From: Iris pallida
Lineage: Eukaryota > Streptophyta > Magnoliopsida > Asparagales > Iridaceae
Length of the DNA: 64,000 nt
Assembly: GCA_029216955.1 (NCBI GenBank)
Contig: JANAVB010012195.1
Location: 1,422,364 to 1,486,363 of the forward strand
Direction: 5' to 3'
This document shows positions 11,909 through 23,261 of this stretch, piece by piece (positions within the stretch are counted from its first letter, which is position 1; every line of letters begins with the position of its first letter). Below the pieces are notes generated by a model, which saw only the letters and a program-made list of their open reading frames with translations, was not told the origin of the DNA and did not search any database. The position numbers and the translations under genes were made by a program.

Positions 11909-14900
11909 ATCACCAAACCAGCTCATCCATTCTTTGTTCTGGCCGATCGATCCTTGGTAAAATTCGTCTCCATTCTTCAAATTGTTTAGGTTGAATCTTC
12001 ATAGCAATTTGTTCAAACCAATTTCCTTGCATAGATCGGGATCCATAATCAACAGATCTAGGTTTATTTAGACAAGATCTGAATCTTCATCGTACTGTGC
12101 TATCAGGTGTGATCCATTGAACTCTCGAATTTGTATGATTCATCAATTCAATTCAATACGAGTTATCTTTGAACCTTCTTTCAACTATGTATCAGTTCTT
12201 CGAGATCCCCATTCTTACTAAATCATAGCATTGATTAGTTGGGAAATTCATTTGGACAAGTGAGTTTTCCATTCCTATTTTTTTTAAATCATAGATTAAC
12301 AAGATGGAATTCCTGTACCAATGTCACCTGCTCATTCGTTTTGTAGGCTTGTTTCAATTGAGAATAGTCTTACATCTGTAGTGATCAGATCAGATCGAAC
12401 CTTCATCTATCAGGTAACTGGTGGTTCTCAAATTATGTGGTTGACTGGTTTTGGTTAAGCTGATCTAGATTTTACTGGGTTTAGAAAGTTACTGATAGAT
12501 TGTTAATGATCATAAAGTATTTAGACTTAACTATGAATGTTCCTAAGTTCATAACAGCATGTTAGATTTAGTTTATGGGTTGGCATTGGCTTGAGTTGAG
12601 AAGAAAATGCAGTAAACTGCAAGCAACATGAAACATTATTGACTGTTAGATTACTACATTTTCTTCTGAACCCTATAGCCATAGTGGTAGGGTCATAGCT
12701 GTGTACTGTTCTTGTAGAGAGAAGGTTTTCCTTATTGAAAAGGATATCTGGGCATGAATTTTGGAATGGTAGTTTCTCAATTTCTAAGTGGCTATGGACT
12801 GGAGTTCAGTAGTTGATTTCTATCACAACTGAGAGTGTATGAGAATAGGTTTAGAGACTTTAGATTTGTTTTTCAAATTCTGTAGGAGATGTTTAAGCTC
12901 TGTTTTAATTCTTAACACCTGGTAATATAGGACGTTTAGATTGGGGGTGTTTTGATTTCACCTTGGGTTGCATTTGAAACTTAGTGAACTGGAATAGGAT
13001 AGCTGTTGTGCACAGCTCATCTATTTCTGATGAAGACATGTCCACAACTCAGGAACCTGAGAACTAAGCATGGTTTAACTTTACATTTGTTTAAGAAGTT
13101 GAGGTTGACCAGGAACAAATTAATCTCAGGATTGTACATGAGAGATGTTAGCTTGGAGTTGTATATTGATAACTAGCCATGTGGAGGAGAGGACAGGAGA
13201 ATGGTTGAAGAATTCCTTAAACATTTTCTTCAAATGGTTGTGTATCAGTGAGTTACTATTTTGTTAGATTGATGACAGTCTTAAAATACAGGATTTAATT
13301 CAGTTTTGAGTTATCTTGTTGTTAATAAATTCTAGCTTGGACTTCATGACTGAGAATTTATTCATTCCTAGTTTGACTAGTATCAGCTAATTGAATTAAT
13401 CAGGACATGACACTTGTTTTAGTTGTAACCAGGGTACTCCTGACCAAAGGGGAGGTTGAATTGAGATAAGTGTTGATTTGATCCTGTGTGGTATTGAAGA
13501 TTTGAAGTTACATTTTAACCTATGTATTTCAGTAGAACTAGTGAGGAAATAGGAAAACCTGGACATTGATTACTCAGTAATCTGAGATGAGAATTTCATT
13601 TCAGAAATTTAAACTCTCAGGAGACTCAGAACCTGAGAAACTCATTCTCAGGAACACCTGACAACTTGGATGTGTGTCTCAGGAAACCTGAGAGACTCTG
13701 AAATCTGGGATGTGAGAGTTTTGTTCATTCTCAGTAATGTTAGGGAATGACTCATGAGTTTCCAAGTTAGGATTGGTTGGTCGACCATGGGTTATCCAAG
13801 AACCTGCAGTGGATTACCAGGATAACTTTAAGGAATAAGTTTTGCCTTGAGACAGAACACTAGAAGTAAGTTTTTTTCTAATTAATAGTTAATGGTGATT
13901 CCCATGTATTACTTTAAGCCATGACAAGATTTCAGTATGTGTGTTTCAATGAAGCAATGATGGAAGGTTTTGGACTGTTAGCAAGGGATTGATTTATAGG
14001 CAAGGTTCCTGTCAAGTTTAAACCATTTAACTGTGGTTCTAAACTAGGAATTCCTATCTTTCTAAGAATTTACTTTCATTTCTGAATTAAGACTTTTGGT
14101 TCACTCATTACCTAGAAGTATTCATGAAGGTTTTAATATAGAATGATAGGTTTAAATCCTTAACTTTTGGTTTGTCTAAATAGTAAGCCTTATAAATAAC
14201 CATATCATGTATTTAGCTTTATTTTAGGTTCTTGCTAGTCTAGGATATAGTGAGTATAAATTGATATCTTATAGGAAACCATAGAAACTAAGATTATATT
14301 AGGAATATATTTGTGAATAGAATCTTGTGAAACCAATTAGAATTAGTTGCTTATTAACCATCTTGTACACATCATTATTTTCATACATGAGGACACCCAG
14401 TTTTCATGCCTACTTGTACTTTCCTGGAGCCAGGCAAGTACACTCTACGGTTTTGTACTTTACATTATCTTTCCTGTACTTCCTTGAGTGACACAATTGC
14501 AACACGTCATGTTCTTTCTGGTGCTCTTGTTCTCTTGTGCTTATTACTTGTATCTGGGGAGGGGAAATATGCTATCTATGTGACCAATCCCAAGTAACAA
14601 CTCAGGTGTGTTTTAGCTTAGACCCCGCATCGTGCACGCGGGTCCTAAGTCACCATTCATGTGCTTTCAGGTGCTTACCCTAGCCGGTCACATATTTAGT
14701 TATATTTCAAATGTAGTACACACATGTTCAGGAGATTACCTTGTACTTATTTCCTGTAGTTCCATGATATCATGTTCTTTCAGGTGCTTACATATCATGT
14801 TCTTACATTCATGTTCTTCCATGTACTTTACACTGTTCTTCATGTACTTATTCACTTGCTCTTCCTGTACTTTTCATGTTTCCTTGTACTTTTATTTTCA

Positions 14901-14966
14901 TGATGTTTTGTTCATTACCTAGAATTGTACTTGCTCCGCTCCTGAATAGGATATGTTGCAGGTGAG

Positions 14967-15062
14967 ATGGAAGCATTGTGTGACACCTACTATGGACAGG
15001 ATACTGCCTTCCCTACTGAGCCAGCTGGAGCTACTTCTGACCTAGAGGCTGCAGAAGCCTAG
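14967..15062 (+). CDS. Short acidic ORF near 3' end of element B LTR
   Basis: This 31-codon frame begins MEALCDTYYGQD and ends DLEAAEA. It starts just after an acceptor-like TTGCAG and stops 66 bases before AATAAA, so it sits where a last exon would. The 3' LTR copy (22611-22706) has one amino-acid change, Thr to Ala. Element E has a similar acidic frame at the same relative place (55168-55287), sharing an Asp-Thr-aromatic-Tyr-Gly core and a Glu-rich tail. It is clearly more GC-rich than flanking LTR sequence. No known family is recognised; it may be the end of a spliced leader peptide or simply a conserved cis sequence. Confidence 0.35.
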   Translation: MEALCDTYYGQDTAFPTEPAGATSDLEAAEA

Positions 15063-15929
15063 TATTTCATTAGTTTTCTATTTATCTTTCCATGTATTGA
15101 GACTAGCAGACTCTTATAGTTGAATTGTAATAAATTCAGATATTGTACTCTTTACTCTGGTTGGGACACATTATATAGTTGCTGTGATTCTATACTTTCG
15201 TATTTATCTGGTTAGTTTCCCTAGCTTGGTACAGCTTACTTCATTGTGTCTAACAATGAAGGCTGGGCGTGTCCGACTCGTGTCCGATTATTCGGGAGCG
15301 GGTCGTGACATATTTTTAGTGGTGGCCCATGCAGGTCCATCCTAATGGTACCTAGGTATTAGAGTACTATTGGGGGACTTGATTACACTAGAAAACTTGA
15401 TCACAGCATAGGAAAATCAGGAAATAATGGTATATCAGGTATATTAGGTATATTGATATTCTATAAACACTTGTTGTATGTAGGTCTAGGTTATTTTAAC
15501 AGTTTTCTGTTTTGCAGATAGTTCAAAGGCATGCGACACCAGAACTGTCAATTCACCTGCACTTGACGTTTCCCAGCTTCCACTACCTTCTATCACTCTA
15601 CTATCCCCATGGGTAGTACGTAGGTGACTGAGACGTCTGAAGAGTCCCTTGACAACCAGAGGAAGCAGGCCACCCTTCCAAGTCAGACTTGTGGATACGC
15701 TCTCCGAGCCAGGAAGGACTTCTGATTTCTAGACTCTCAGACACTTGGATTTTCCGACACCAAGCACATATCTTACACCAAGGAGCAGATCGAGAACCTG
15801 GAGTTACCACTGAAGATCACCCAAGTTTCTGAGGACCCGACTTCCCTGAAGATTTGAGCCACCTGCCAGGAGATCTAGAATATAGCCCAGACAATAGGAC
15901 ACAACGGGAAACTGAAGCTCAGAAGGAAC

Positions 15930-16418
15930 ATAAAGATTTATGACAAAGACAACAACTACCATGGACCTGCAAAGCGTCACAACACTCAGTCAACGTTTCT
16001 TCGGTCACATCACCAGTCGCATCATCAGAAGCAGATCTCAGCAGCCAGCACGCCAGCAGCCATATATTCCTGCCAGAGCCCTGCACTTCAGCCCCAGTAG
16101 GAGATCCATATTCAGATCCAGCCGACGATCATTTACAATTTCTGCCACCTCTCAGGACACCACTACGACGAATGCCACAAAAGACGGAGATTACCCTTGT
16201 ACTACGGATCGCCTACTCACCAAGTCAAGGATTGCCCAGAGATCGTTGATCGCACTGCCCGAGAACAAGCACGAGGAGCACCAAGACCGCAGCAGAAGGA
16301 ACCGCCTCTCCAGATTCAGCAGTTATATGGAGCATTATCGCACGGACCAGTCTACGTCAGGACAGTGAAGAAGATTGAAGTGATTCCAGTCCCGGAGGAA
16401 ATACTGAAGACAGATTGA
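15930..16418 (+). pseudogene. gag remnant with degenerate zinc knuckles
   Basis: In one reading frame a His/Gln/Ser-rich stretch typical of the gag linker is followed by CHLSGHHYDECH and then YYGSPTHQVKDCPE. These match the two CCHC zinc knuckles seen in plant gypsy gag proteins, with the first Cys of the second knuckle replaced by Tyr. The frame has an internal stop before the knuckles and closes at 16418 without reaching the protease that normally follows (the DSGST motif is not found). In life, gag would package element RNA. The upstream end is uncertain because sequence before 15930 is too degraded to follow. Confidence 0.65.
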
Positions 16419-18404
16419 AGACAGAAGATTTCTTTTGCATGGTTGGGAAAACCATGTATCTGATTAGCAATCCAATTTTTCCTTAAATTCCTCCTAACAC
16501 ATTGACCATTTCTTCAAAACTTCTTGTTTCCTATTTTTGAAATCTTGATTGATGTCGAAACTTAATTTGAGATATTGTTTCCTGTTTCAGTAAACTTGTT
16601 CAGATCCACAAATCGATAATTGTTTGAAATTCATTATTCGATACCGTTTGTATATTCATCATTCCTGACCTTGTTTCCTAGTGGTGACTCCTATTTGCAA
16701 ATTTTGTTTCTTTATCAAACTTCGTGTTAATTGATATTTAATCGTTTCTTGAGATTTTACTTCGAAATCATTTTCCTCATTCGAAACTTGTTTAAAGCTC
16801 CGTCCTATACAGACATTATTGCAAATACCTTTGAGGGTTTTGAAGATTTCGTTTCCTATTCGAGACTTATTTCCTCATTCATGACTTTGATTTTCTAGTC
16901 GAGAGTTGTTGGTCCACTATTTTTGTTTCGATCTTGTCTCCTATCCAAGATTTTGCTTGTTTAATGGACACTTGTTCCTACTCGTTTATTGATATTCTGT
17001 TCGTTAATCAAACTTGTACTATTCGAGAATTATTCCTATTTGAAATATCATTCTGAAACCTTGTTTGAACCTTCGATTCTATTGATGCTTGTTTGAGATT
17101 CTATTTCCTATTTTTTGACTTTATTCGGGAATTGTCCACTATTTACGATTTTGTTTGCTATTGAGATTCGCTTGTTTCATATTTACAATCCAATACCTTG
17201 TCTCCTATTGGAATCTGTTTTCTAGTCACTATTCTAACCCTTGTTTCCTTGTTGAAATTTTCTATTCAAGATTTTATTTCTTAAATTAAAACTTGTCTCC
17301 TATCTAATACCTTGTTCAGTTCATCCTTCGAGACTCTGTTATCCTTTCGGGATAACGTCCCATATATATAATCTTGTTACCATTTCAGATATCAGTTGAT
17401 ATTCCATCATCATTTGAGACTTCGCCCTATCTGAAATTTTAAATCTCCCTGGTTGCCCTTTTGTACTCACTGATTGGATCCATTGTCATTTTTAGTACCT
17501 AATAAACTCTTGTATTCTAACAGACAGGTAACCTCATCATTTTTGTGACTTGAATTATTGAAACACATTTTGAATTCCTTGAAACTCTTTTCAAATACCT
17601 AGGGATAAAGTCGAAAGGCTACTCGATGACCTACCATGGCATGACAGTTGCGCGCTGCAGCCATTAGCTGGATTATGGAGACTGAGGGTTCACTGCAGCC
17701 AGTAGCGCACTGGCGGGGCAGGAACTCTAAGTTGAAGTGATTTCAGACATTCATAGGTTTCGGGTATTATGGAGACTTGTCCTAAATTCTTCATGTCGTG
17801 ATCTCTTGGGTTGCTTCGTTGATGATTATTGGAAAATGGATAAGGTTGACAGATTATTCGGTGACATATTGTTATTTGAGTCACGGAGCCGAAGTCCACT
17901 GCAGTCAGATATATACTGGCGGGGTAGGGATTCTAGGCAAAGTGATTCGAATAGCTATACGTTCTCGGACACCATGGAAACTATATCCCTTTTTATATGA
18001 TTATTGGTTTTCGAGAATCACAGATCCTTATAAGTTCATTCTGATTTGATATTGTATCTCCTGAGTATTGTGTACGTCTCCTCAATCAATCCTTGCTAAA
18101 TTTTTCTTCTAGCATTTTATCGTTATATCATTGAGTTCCTCAAAAATTGTGTCTTACCAGATTTTATTCCATACTTCGTTTGTGATTTGTCTAAACTATG
18201 ATCTTAAGTCATGTCCATCTGACCATGATTTTCTATATTGTCCTAGTCCACTTTTGATCATACTTAATAGTTGTATCGTCATAAATTTGCTCCTCTAAAT
18301 TGTAATTGGACTTCATTCTATCTCGTGCCTATTTGATTCTTAACCATTGTTAGATCGTGTTATTTCAACTTCTTGTGTGTAATTATCGTATTTGATCTCA
18401 AAAG

Positions 18405-18900
18405 CTCAGGGCGTCTAAGAGTTATACATGATCGACAGAAGCATTGGGCGGACAGCAGCAGACGAACACTTGAGTTCGAGGTTGGAGACAGAGTATTGTC
18501 TGAAGATCTCACCGACTAGGGCGTCATCAGATTCGGCAGAGGCGGAAAGCCCAGTCCGAGATTCATCGGACCTTCCGACGTGATGGCACGGATTGGCGAG
18601 GTGGCGTATCGACTGGCGCTTCCAGCTAGCTTGGAGAGAGTGCATGATGTCTTCCACGTATCCCAGCTTCGACGATACATTCCAGACCCGAGCCATGTGG
18701 TGGACTATTCCGAGCTGGAGGTGGGCCCGAGATTGACCTACGAGGTGCAGCCAGTGGAGATCCACGATCGGAGGGAGAAGCGCTTACGGGACCAGACTAT
18801 TTCTCTTGTCCGCGTCATGTGGAGACACCACTCTCCGGAAGAGTCCACATGGGAGCGCGAGGACGAGATGCGGGAGCACTATCCCACTCCATTCGATTGA
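18405..18900 (+). pseudogene. Ty3/gypsy integrase C-terminal remnant
   Basis: The clean part (18580-18900) reads ARIGEVAYRLALP, then VHDVFHVSQLRRYIPD, then VMWRHHSPEESTWERED and ends near EMREHYPTPFD. These are hallmark motifs of the C-terminal integrase region of plant gypsy polyproteins. Upstream, the FEVGDRV and KLSPRF-type motifs are visible only by changing frame, so at least one frameshift and a stop separate the halves. The catalytic core (zinc HHCC and DDE) is gone. The stop lies about 100 bases before the pre-polypurine motif, the normal position. No chromodomain is seen. Confidence 0.85.
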
Positions 18901-19022
18901 TCGTACTCTCTTTTGAAATTCTATTTTCAATAAATAACTGGTTTTTGGATTTTTCAAGAATTGTGGAGTTTTGTGTTGGTTCTTTGAATTTCGAGGACGA
19001 AATTTTTCAAGGGGGAGAGATT

Positions 19023-22000
19023 TGTAACACCACCTTTCCAGAATTTCAATTTTTCTAAATTCATAATAAATAGTTTGGAAATAATATTATATTTTAGCAT
19101 GTGGAGTGGTATTTATAGTTTAGTTATTTTTGTTGGGCTTAACCTATTTCATTCAGCCTCAAGTTTTGGGCCAACCCTTAATGGGCTTCAGGGTTAGGGA
19201 CTTCAGAACACACATAGCCATGAGTATAATTTTTCTCAAGCCTCCTTCCAATTCAGCCAGGAAAGACAATTCCTTATTTTCAAATTTCTTCAGATCTCAT
19301 TCTCCTCTAACCGACTGTCAGAGGAGAATGAATTTTTCCCGCCACTAGTAGCCTGGGGCTCACGCCATAAAGCCTATATAACAACCCCTCCTCAATCGTT
19401 ATTACTCAGTGAAGTAATATTTTTCTTCTTTCCAAATCCATTCTTCTTCCTGAAACCAATCGAGAGTTCAGAGCTCAGCCATGGCGGGAAGGAGCTTTGC
19501 AGCCAAGGGGGAAAGAAGGTCGCATCACTCTTCATCAAAGTCGATTTAAATCACCAAACCAGCTCATCCATTCTTTGTTCTGGCCGATCGATCCTTGGTA
19601 AAATTCGTCTCCATTCTTCAAATTGTTTAGGTTGAATCTTCATAGCAATTTGTTCAAACCAATTTCCTTGCATAGATCGGGATCCATAATCAACAGATCT
19701 AGGTTTATTTAGACAAGATCTGAATCTTCATTGTACTGTGCTATCAGGTGAGATCCATTGAACTCTCGAATTTGTATGATTCATCAATTCAATTCAATAC
19801 GAGTTATCTTTGAACCTTCTTTCAACTATGTATCAGTTCTTCGAGATCCCCATTCTTACTAAATTATAGCATTGATTAGTTGGGAAATTCATTTGGACAA
19901 GTGAGTTTTCCATTCCTATTTTTTTTTAAATCATAGATTAACAAGATGGAATTCCTGTACCAATGTCACCTGCTCATTCGTTTTGTAGGATTGTTTCAAT
20001 TGAGAATAGTCTTACATCTGTAGTGATCAGATCAGATCGAACCTTCATCTATCAGGTAACTGGTGGTTCTCAAATTATGTGGTTGACTGGTTTTGGTTAA
20101 GCTGATCTAGATTTTACTGGGTTTAGAAAGTTACTGATAGATTTTTAATGATCATGAAGTATTTAGACTTAACTATGAATGTTCCTAAGTTCATAACAGC
20201 ATGTTAGATTTAGTTTATGGGTTGGCATTGGCTTGAGTTGAGAAGAAAATGCAGTAAACTGCAAGTAACATGAAACATTGTTGACTGTTAGATTACTACA
20301 TTTTCCTCTGAACCCTATAGCCATAGTGGTAGGGTCATAGCTGTGTACTGTTCTTGTAGAGAGAAGGTTTTCCTTATTGAAAAGGATATCTGGGCATGAA
20401 TTTTGGAATGGTAGTTTCTCAATTTCTAAGTGGCTATGGACTGGAGTTCAGTAGTTGATTTCTATCACAACTGAGAGTGTATGAGAATCGGCTTTAGAGA
20501 CTTTAGATTTGTTTTTCAAATTCTGTAGGAGATGTTTAAGCTCTGTTTTAATTCTTAACACCTGGTAATATAGGACGTTTAGATTGGGGGTGTTTTGATT
20601 TCACCTTGGGTTGCATTTGAAACTTAGTGAACTGGAATAGGATAGCTGTTGTGCACAGCTCATCTATTCCTGATGAAGACATGTCCACAACTCAGGAACC
20701 TGAGAACTAAGCATGGTTTAACTTTACATTTGTTTAAGAAGTTGAGGTTGACCAGGAACAAATTAATCTCAGGATTGTACATGAGAGATGTTAGCTTGGA
20801 GTTGTATATTGATAACTAGCCATGTGGAGGAGAGGACAGGAGAATGGTTGAAGAATTCCTTAAACATTTTCTTCAAATGGTTGTGTATCAGTGAGTTACT
20901 ATTTTGTTAGATTGATGACAGTCTTGAAATACAGGATTTAATTCAGTTTTGTGTTATCTTATTGTTAATAAATTCTAGCTTGGACTTCATGACTGAGAAT
21001 TTATTCATTCCTAGTTTGACTAGTATCAGCTAATTGAATTAATCAGGACATGACACTTGTTTTAGTTGTAACCAGGGTACTCCTGACCAAAGGGGAGGTT
21101 GAATTGAGATAAGTGTTGATTTGATCCTGTGTGGTATTGAAGATTTGAAGTTACATTTTAACCTATGTATTTCAGTAGAACTAGTGAGGAAATAGGAAAA
21201 CCTGGACATTGATTACTCAGTAATCTGAGATGAGAATTTCATTTCAGAAATTTAAACTCTCAGGAGACTCAGAACCTGAGAAACTCATTCTCAGGAACAC
21301 CTGACAACTTGGATGTGTGTCTCAGGAAACCTGAGAGACTCTGAAATCTGGGATGTGAGAGTTTTGTTCATTCTCAGTAATGTTGGGGAATGACTCATGA
21401 GTTTCCAAGTTAGGATTGGTTGGTCGACCATGGGTTATCCAAGAACCTGCAGTGGATTACCAGGATAACTTTAAGGAATAAGTTTTGCCTTGAGACAGAA
21501 CACTAGAAGTAAGTTTTTTTTCTAATTAATAGTTAATGGTGATTCCCATGTATTACTTTAAGCCATGACAAGATTTCAGTATGTGTGTTTCAATGAAGCA
21601 ATGAGGGAAGGTTTTTGACTGTTAGCAAGGGATTGATTTATCGGCAAGGTTCCTGTCAAGTTTAAACCATTTAACTGTGGTTCTAAACTAGGAATTCTCA
21701 TCTTTCTAAGAATTTACTTTCATTTCTGAATTAAGACTTTTGGTTCACTCATTACCTAGAAGTATTCATGAAGGTTTTAATATAGAATGATAGGTTTAAA
21801 TCCTTAACTTTTGGTTTGTCTAAATACTAAGCCTTATAAATAACCATATCATGTATTTAGCTTTATTTTAGGTTCTTGCTAGTCTAGGATATAGTGAGTA
21901 TAAATTGATATCTTATAGGAAACCATAGAAACTAAGATTATATTAGGAATATATTTGTGAATAGAATCTTGTGAAACCAATTAGAATTAGTTGCTTATTA

Positions 22001-22954
22001 ACCATCTTGTACACATCATTATTTTCATACATGAGGACACCCAGTTTTCTTGCCTACTTGTACTTTCCTGGAGCCAGGCAAGTACACTCTACGGTTTTGT
22101 ACTTTATATTATCTTCCCTGTACTTCCTTGAGTGACACAATTGCAACACGTCATGTTCTTTCTGGTGCTCTTGTTCTCTTGTGCTTATTACTTGTATCTT
22201 GGGAGGGGAAATATGCTATCTATGTGACCAATCCCAAGTAACAACTCAGGTGTGTTTTAGCTTAGACCCCGCATCGTGCACGCGGGTCCTAAGTCACCAT
22301 TCATGTGCTTTCAGGTGCTTACCCTAGCCGGTCACATATTTAGTTATATTTCAAATGTAGTACACACATGTTCAGGAGATTACCTTGTACTTATTTCCTG
22401 TAGTTCCATGATATCATGTTCTTTCAGGTGCTTACATATCATGTTCTTACATTCATGTTCTTCCATGTACTTTACACTGTTCTTCATGTACTTATTCACT
22501 TGCTCTTCCTGTACTTTCCATGTTTCCTTGTACTTTCATTTTCATGATGTTTTGTTCATTACCTAGAATTGTACTTGCTCCACTCCTGAATAGGATATGT
22601 TGCAGGTGAGATGGAAGCATTGTGTGACACCTACTATGGACAGGATACTGCCTTCCCTACTGAGCCAGCTGGAGCTGCTTCTGACCTAGAGGCTGCAGAA
22701 GCCTAGTATTTCATTAGTTTTCCATTTATCTTTCCATGTATTGAGACTAGCAGACTCTTATAGTTGAATTGTAATAAATTCAGATATTGTACTCTTTACT
22801 CTGGTTGGGACACATTATATAGTTGCTGTGATTCTATACTTTCGTGTTTATCTGGTTAGTTTCCTTAGCTTGGTACAGCTTACTTCATTGTGTCTAACAA
22901 TGAAGGCTGGACGTGTCCGACTCGTGTCCGATTATTCGGGAGCGGGTCGTGACA
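19023..22954 (+). repeat. Element B, 3' LTR
   Basis: Near-identical to 11382-15310, with about 40 differences by eye, all scattered substitutions or single-base indels. TATA (19375), the 22-codon leader ORF (19482), the 31-codon ORF (22611) and AATAAA (22773-22778) are all kept. Confidence 0.92.
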
Positions 22955-23261
22955 GTATTTATTCTATGGATTACTGTATTTGAGCTTTGAGATATTTTCT
23001 GGGTTGTGTATCTTAGACACTTAGACTTCTATCTGCTATATCTCTTTGTGGATTTCATGTTTTATCTATCTTTTATCATGCTCTACCTTAGATGTGATTG
23101 AGACTGTATTTGCTGTCACCTCCATTCGGAGTGTATATACTGTACAGGTACCTTTATATTGTTAGATGTTTGACCTAGGACAGCATTCTACCGCCGATAC
23201 TGCATCGTAGGCTGGACGTACCCACTTCTCGTGCCCTTACTCTAGGGTGCGGATCGTGACA
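22955..23261 (+). repeat. Element A, LTR A1, right end
   Basis: Resumes the A1 LTR after the GTATT duplication. It matches 29470-29774 of A2 and 54173-54477 of A3 and ends GGATCGTGACA. No gene. Confidence 0.88.

Larger units (their letters stand above)
11382..15310 (+). repeat. Element B, 5' LTR
   Basis: Reading inward: about 350 bp of upstream region; TATATAA at 11734-11740; a start codon in strong context at 11840; a GGTAAAATTC donor-like site near 11958; about 3 kb of AT-rich sequence with no gene; a TTGCAG acceptor-like site ending at 14961; a 31-codon ORF; AATAAA at 15129-15134; and the 3' terminus. If the TATA and AATAAA are used, the R region would be about 3.4 kb, most of the LTR. 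Confidence 0.9.
15311..19022 (+). mobile_element. Element B, internal region
   Basis: The internal region opens with TATTTTTAGTGGTGGCCCAT, the same sequence that follows the 5' LTR of A, C and D and so occupies the primer-binding position. A gag remnant follows (about 15930-16418), then about 2 kb (16430-18380) of T-rich sequence built from loose repeats of words such as TTGTTTCCTATTCGAGA, and finally an integrase tail, the TTTCGAGGACGAAATT motif and the polypurine tract. Protease, reverse transcriptase, RNase H and the integrase core are absent. Confidence 0.8.
11382..22954 (+). mobile_element. Element B: gypsy LTR retrotransposon, non-autonomous
   Basis: Two LTRs of 3929 bp (11382-15310) and 3932 bp (19023-22954) flank a 3.7-kb internal region. 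They start TGTAACACCACC and end GGTCGTGACA. The 5-bp duplication GTATT lies on both sides (11377-11381 and 22955-22959), and removing the element restores the A1 LTR. By eye the LTRs differ at about 40 positions, roughly 1 percent, so insertion is fairly recent. A purine-rich tract, AAGGGGGAGAGATT, precedes the 3' LTR. The internal region keeps only a gag remnant and an integrase tail. Confidence 0.93.
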
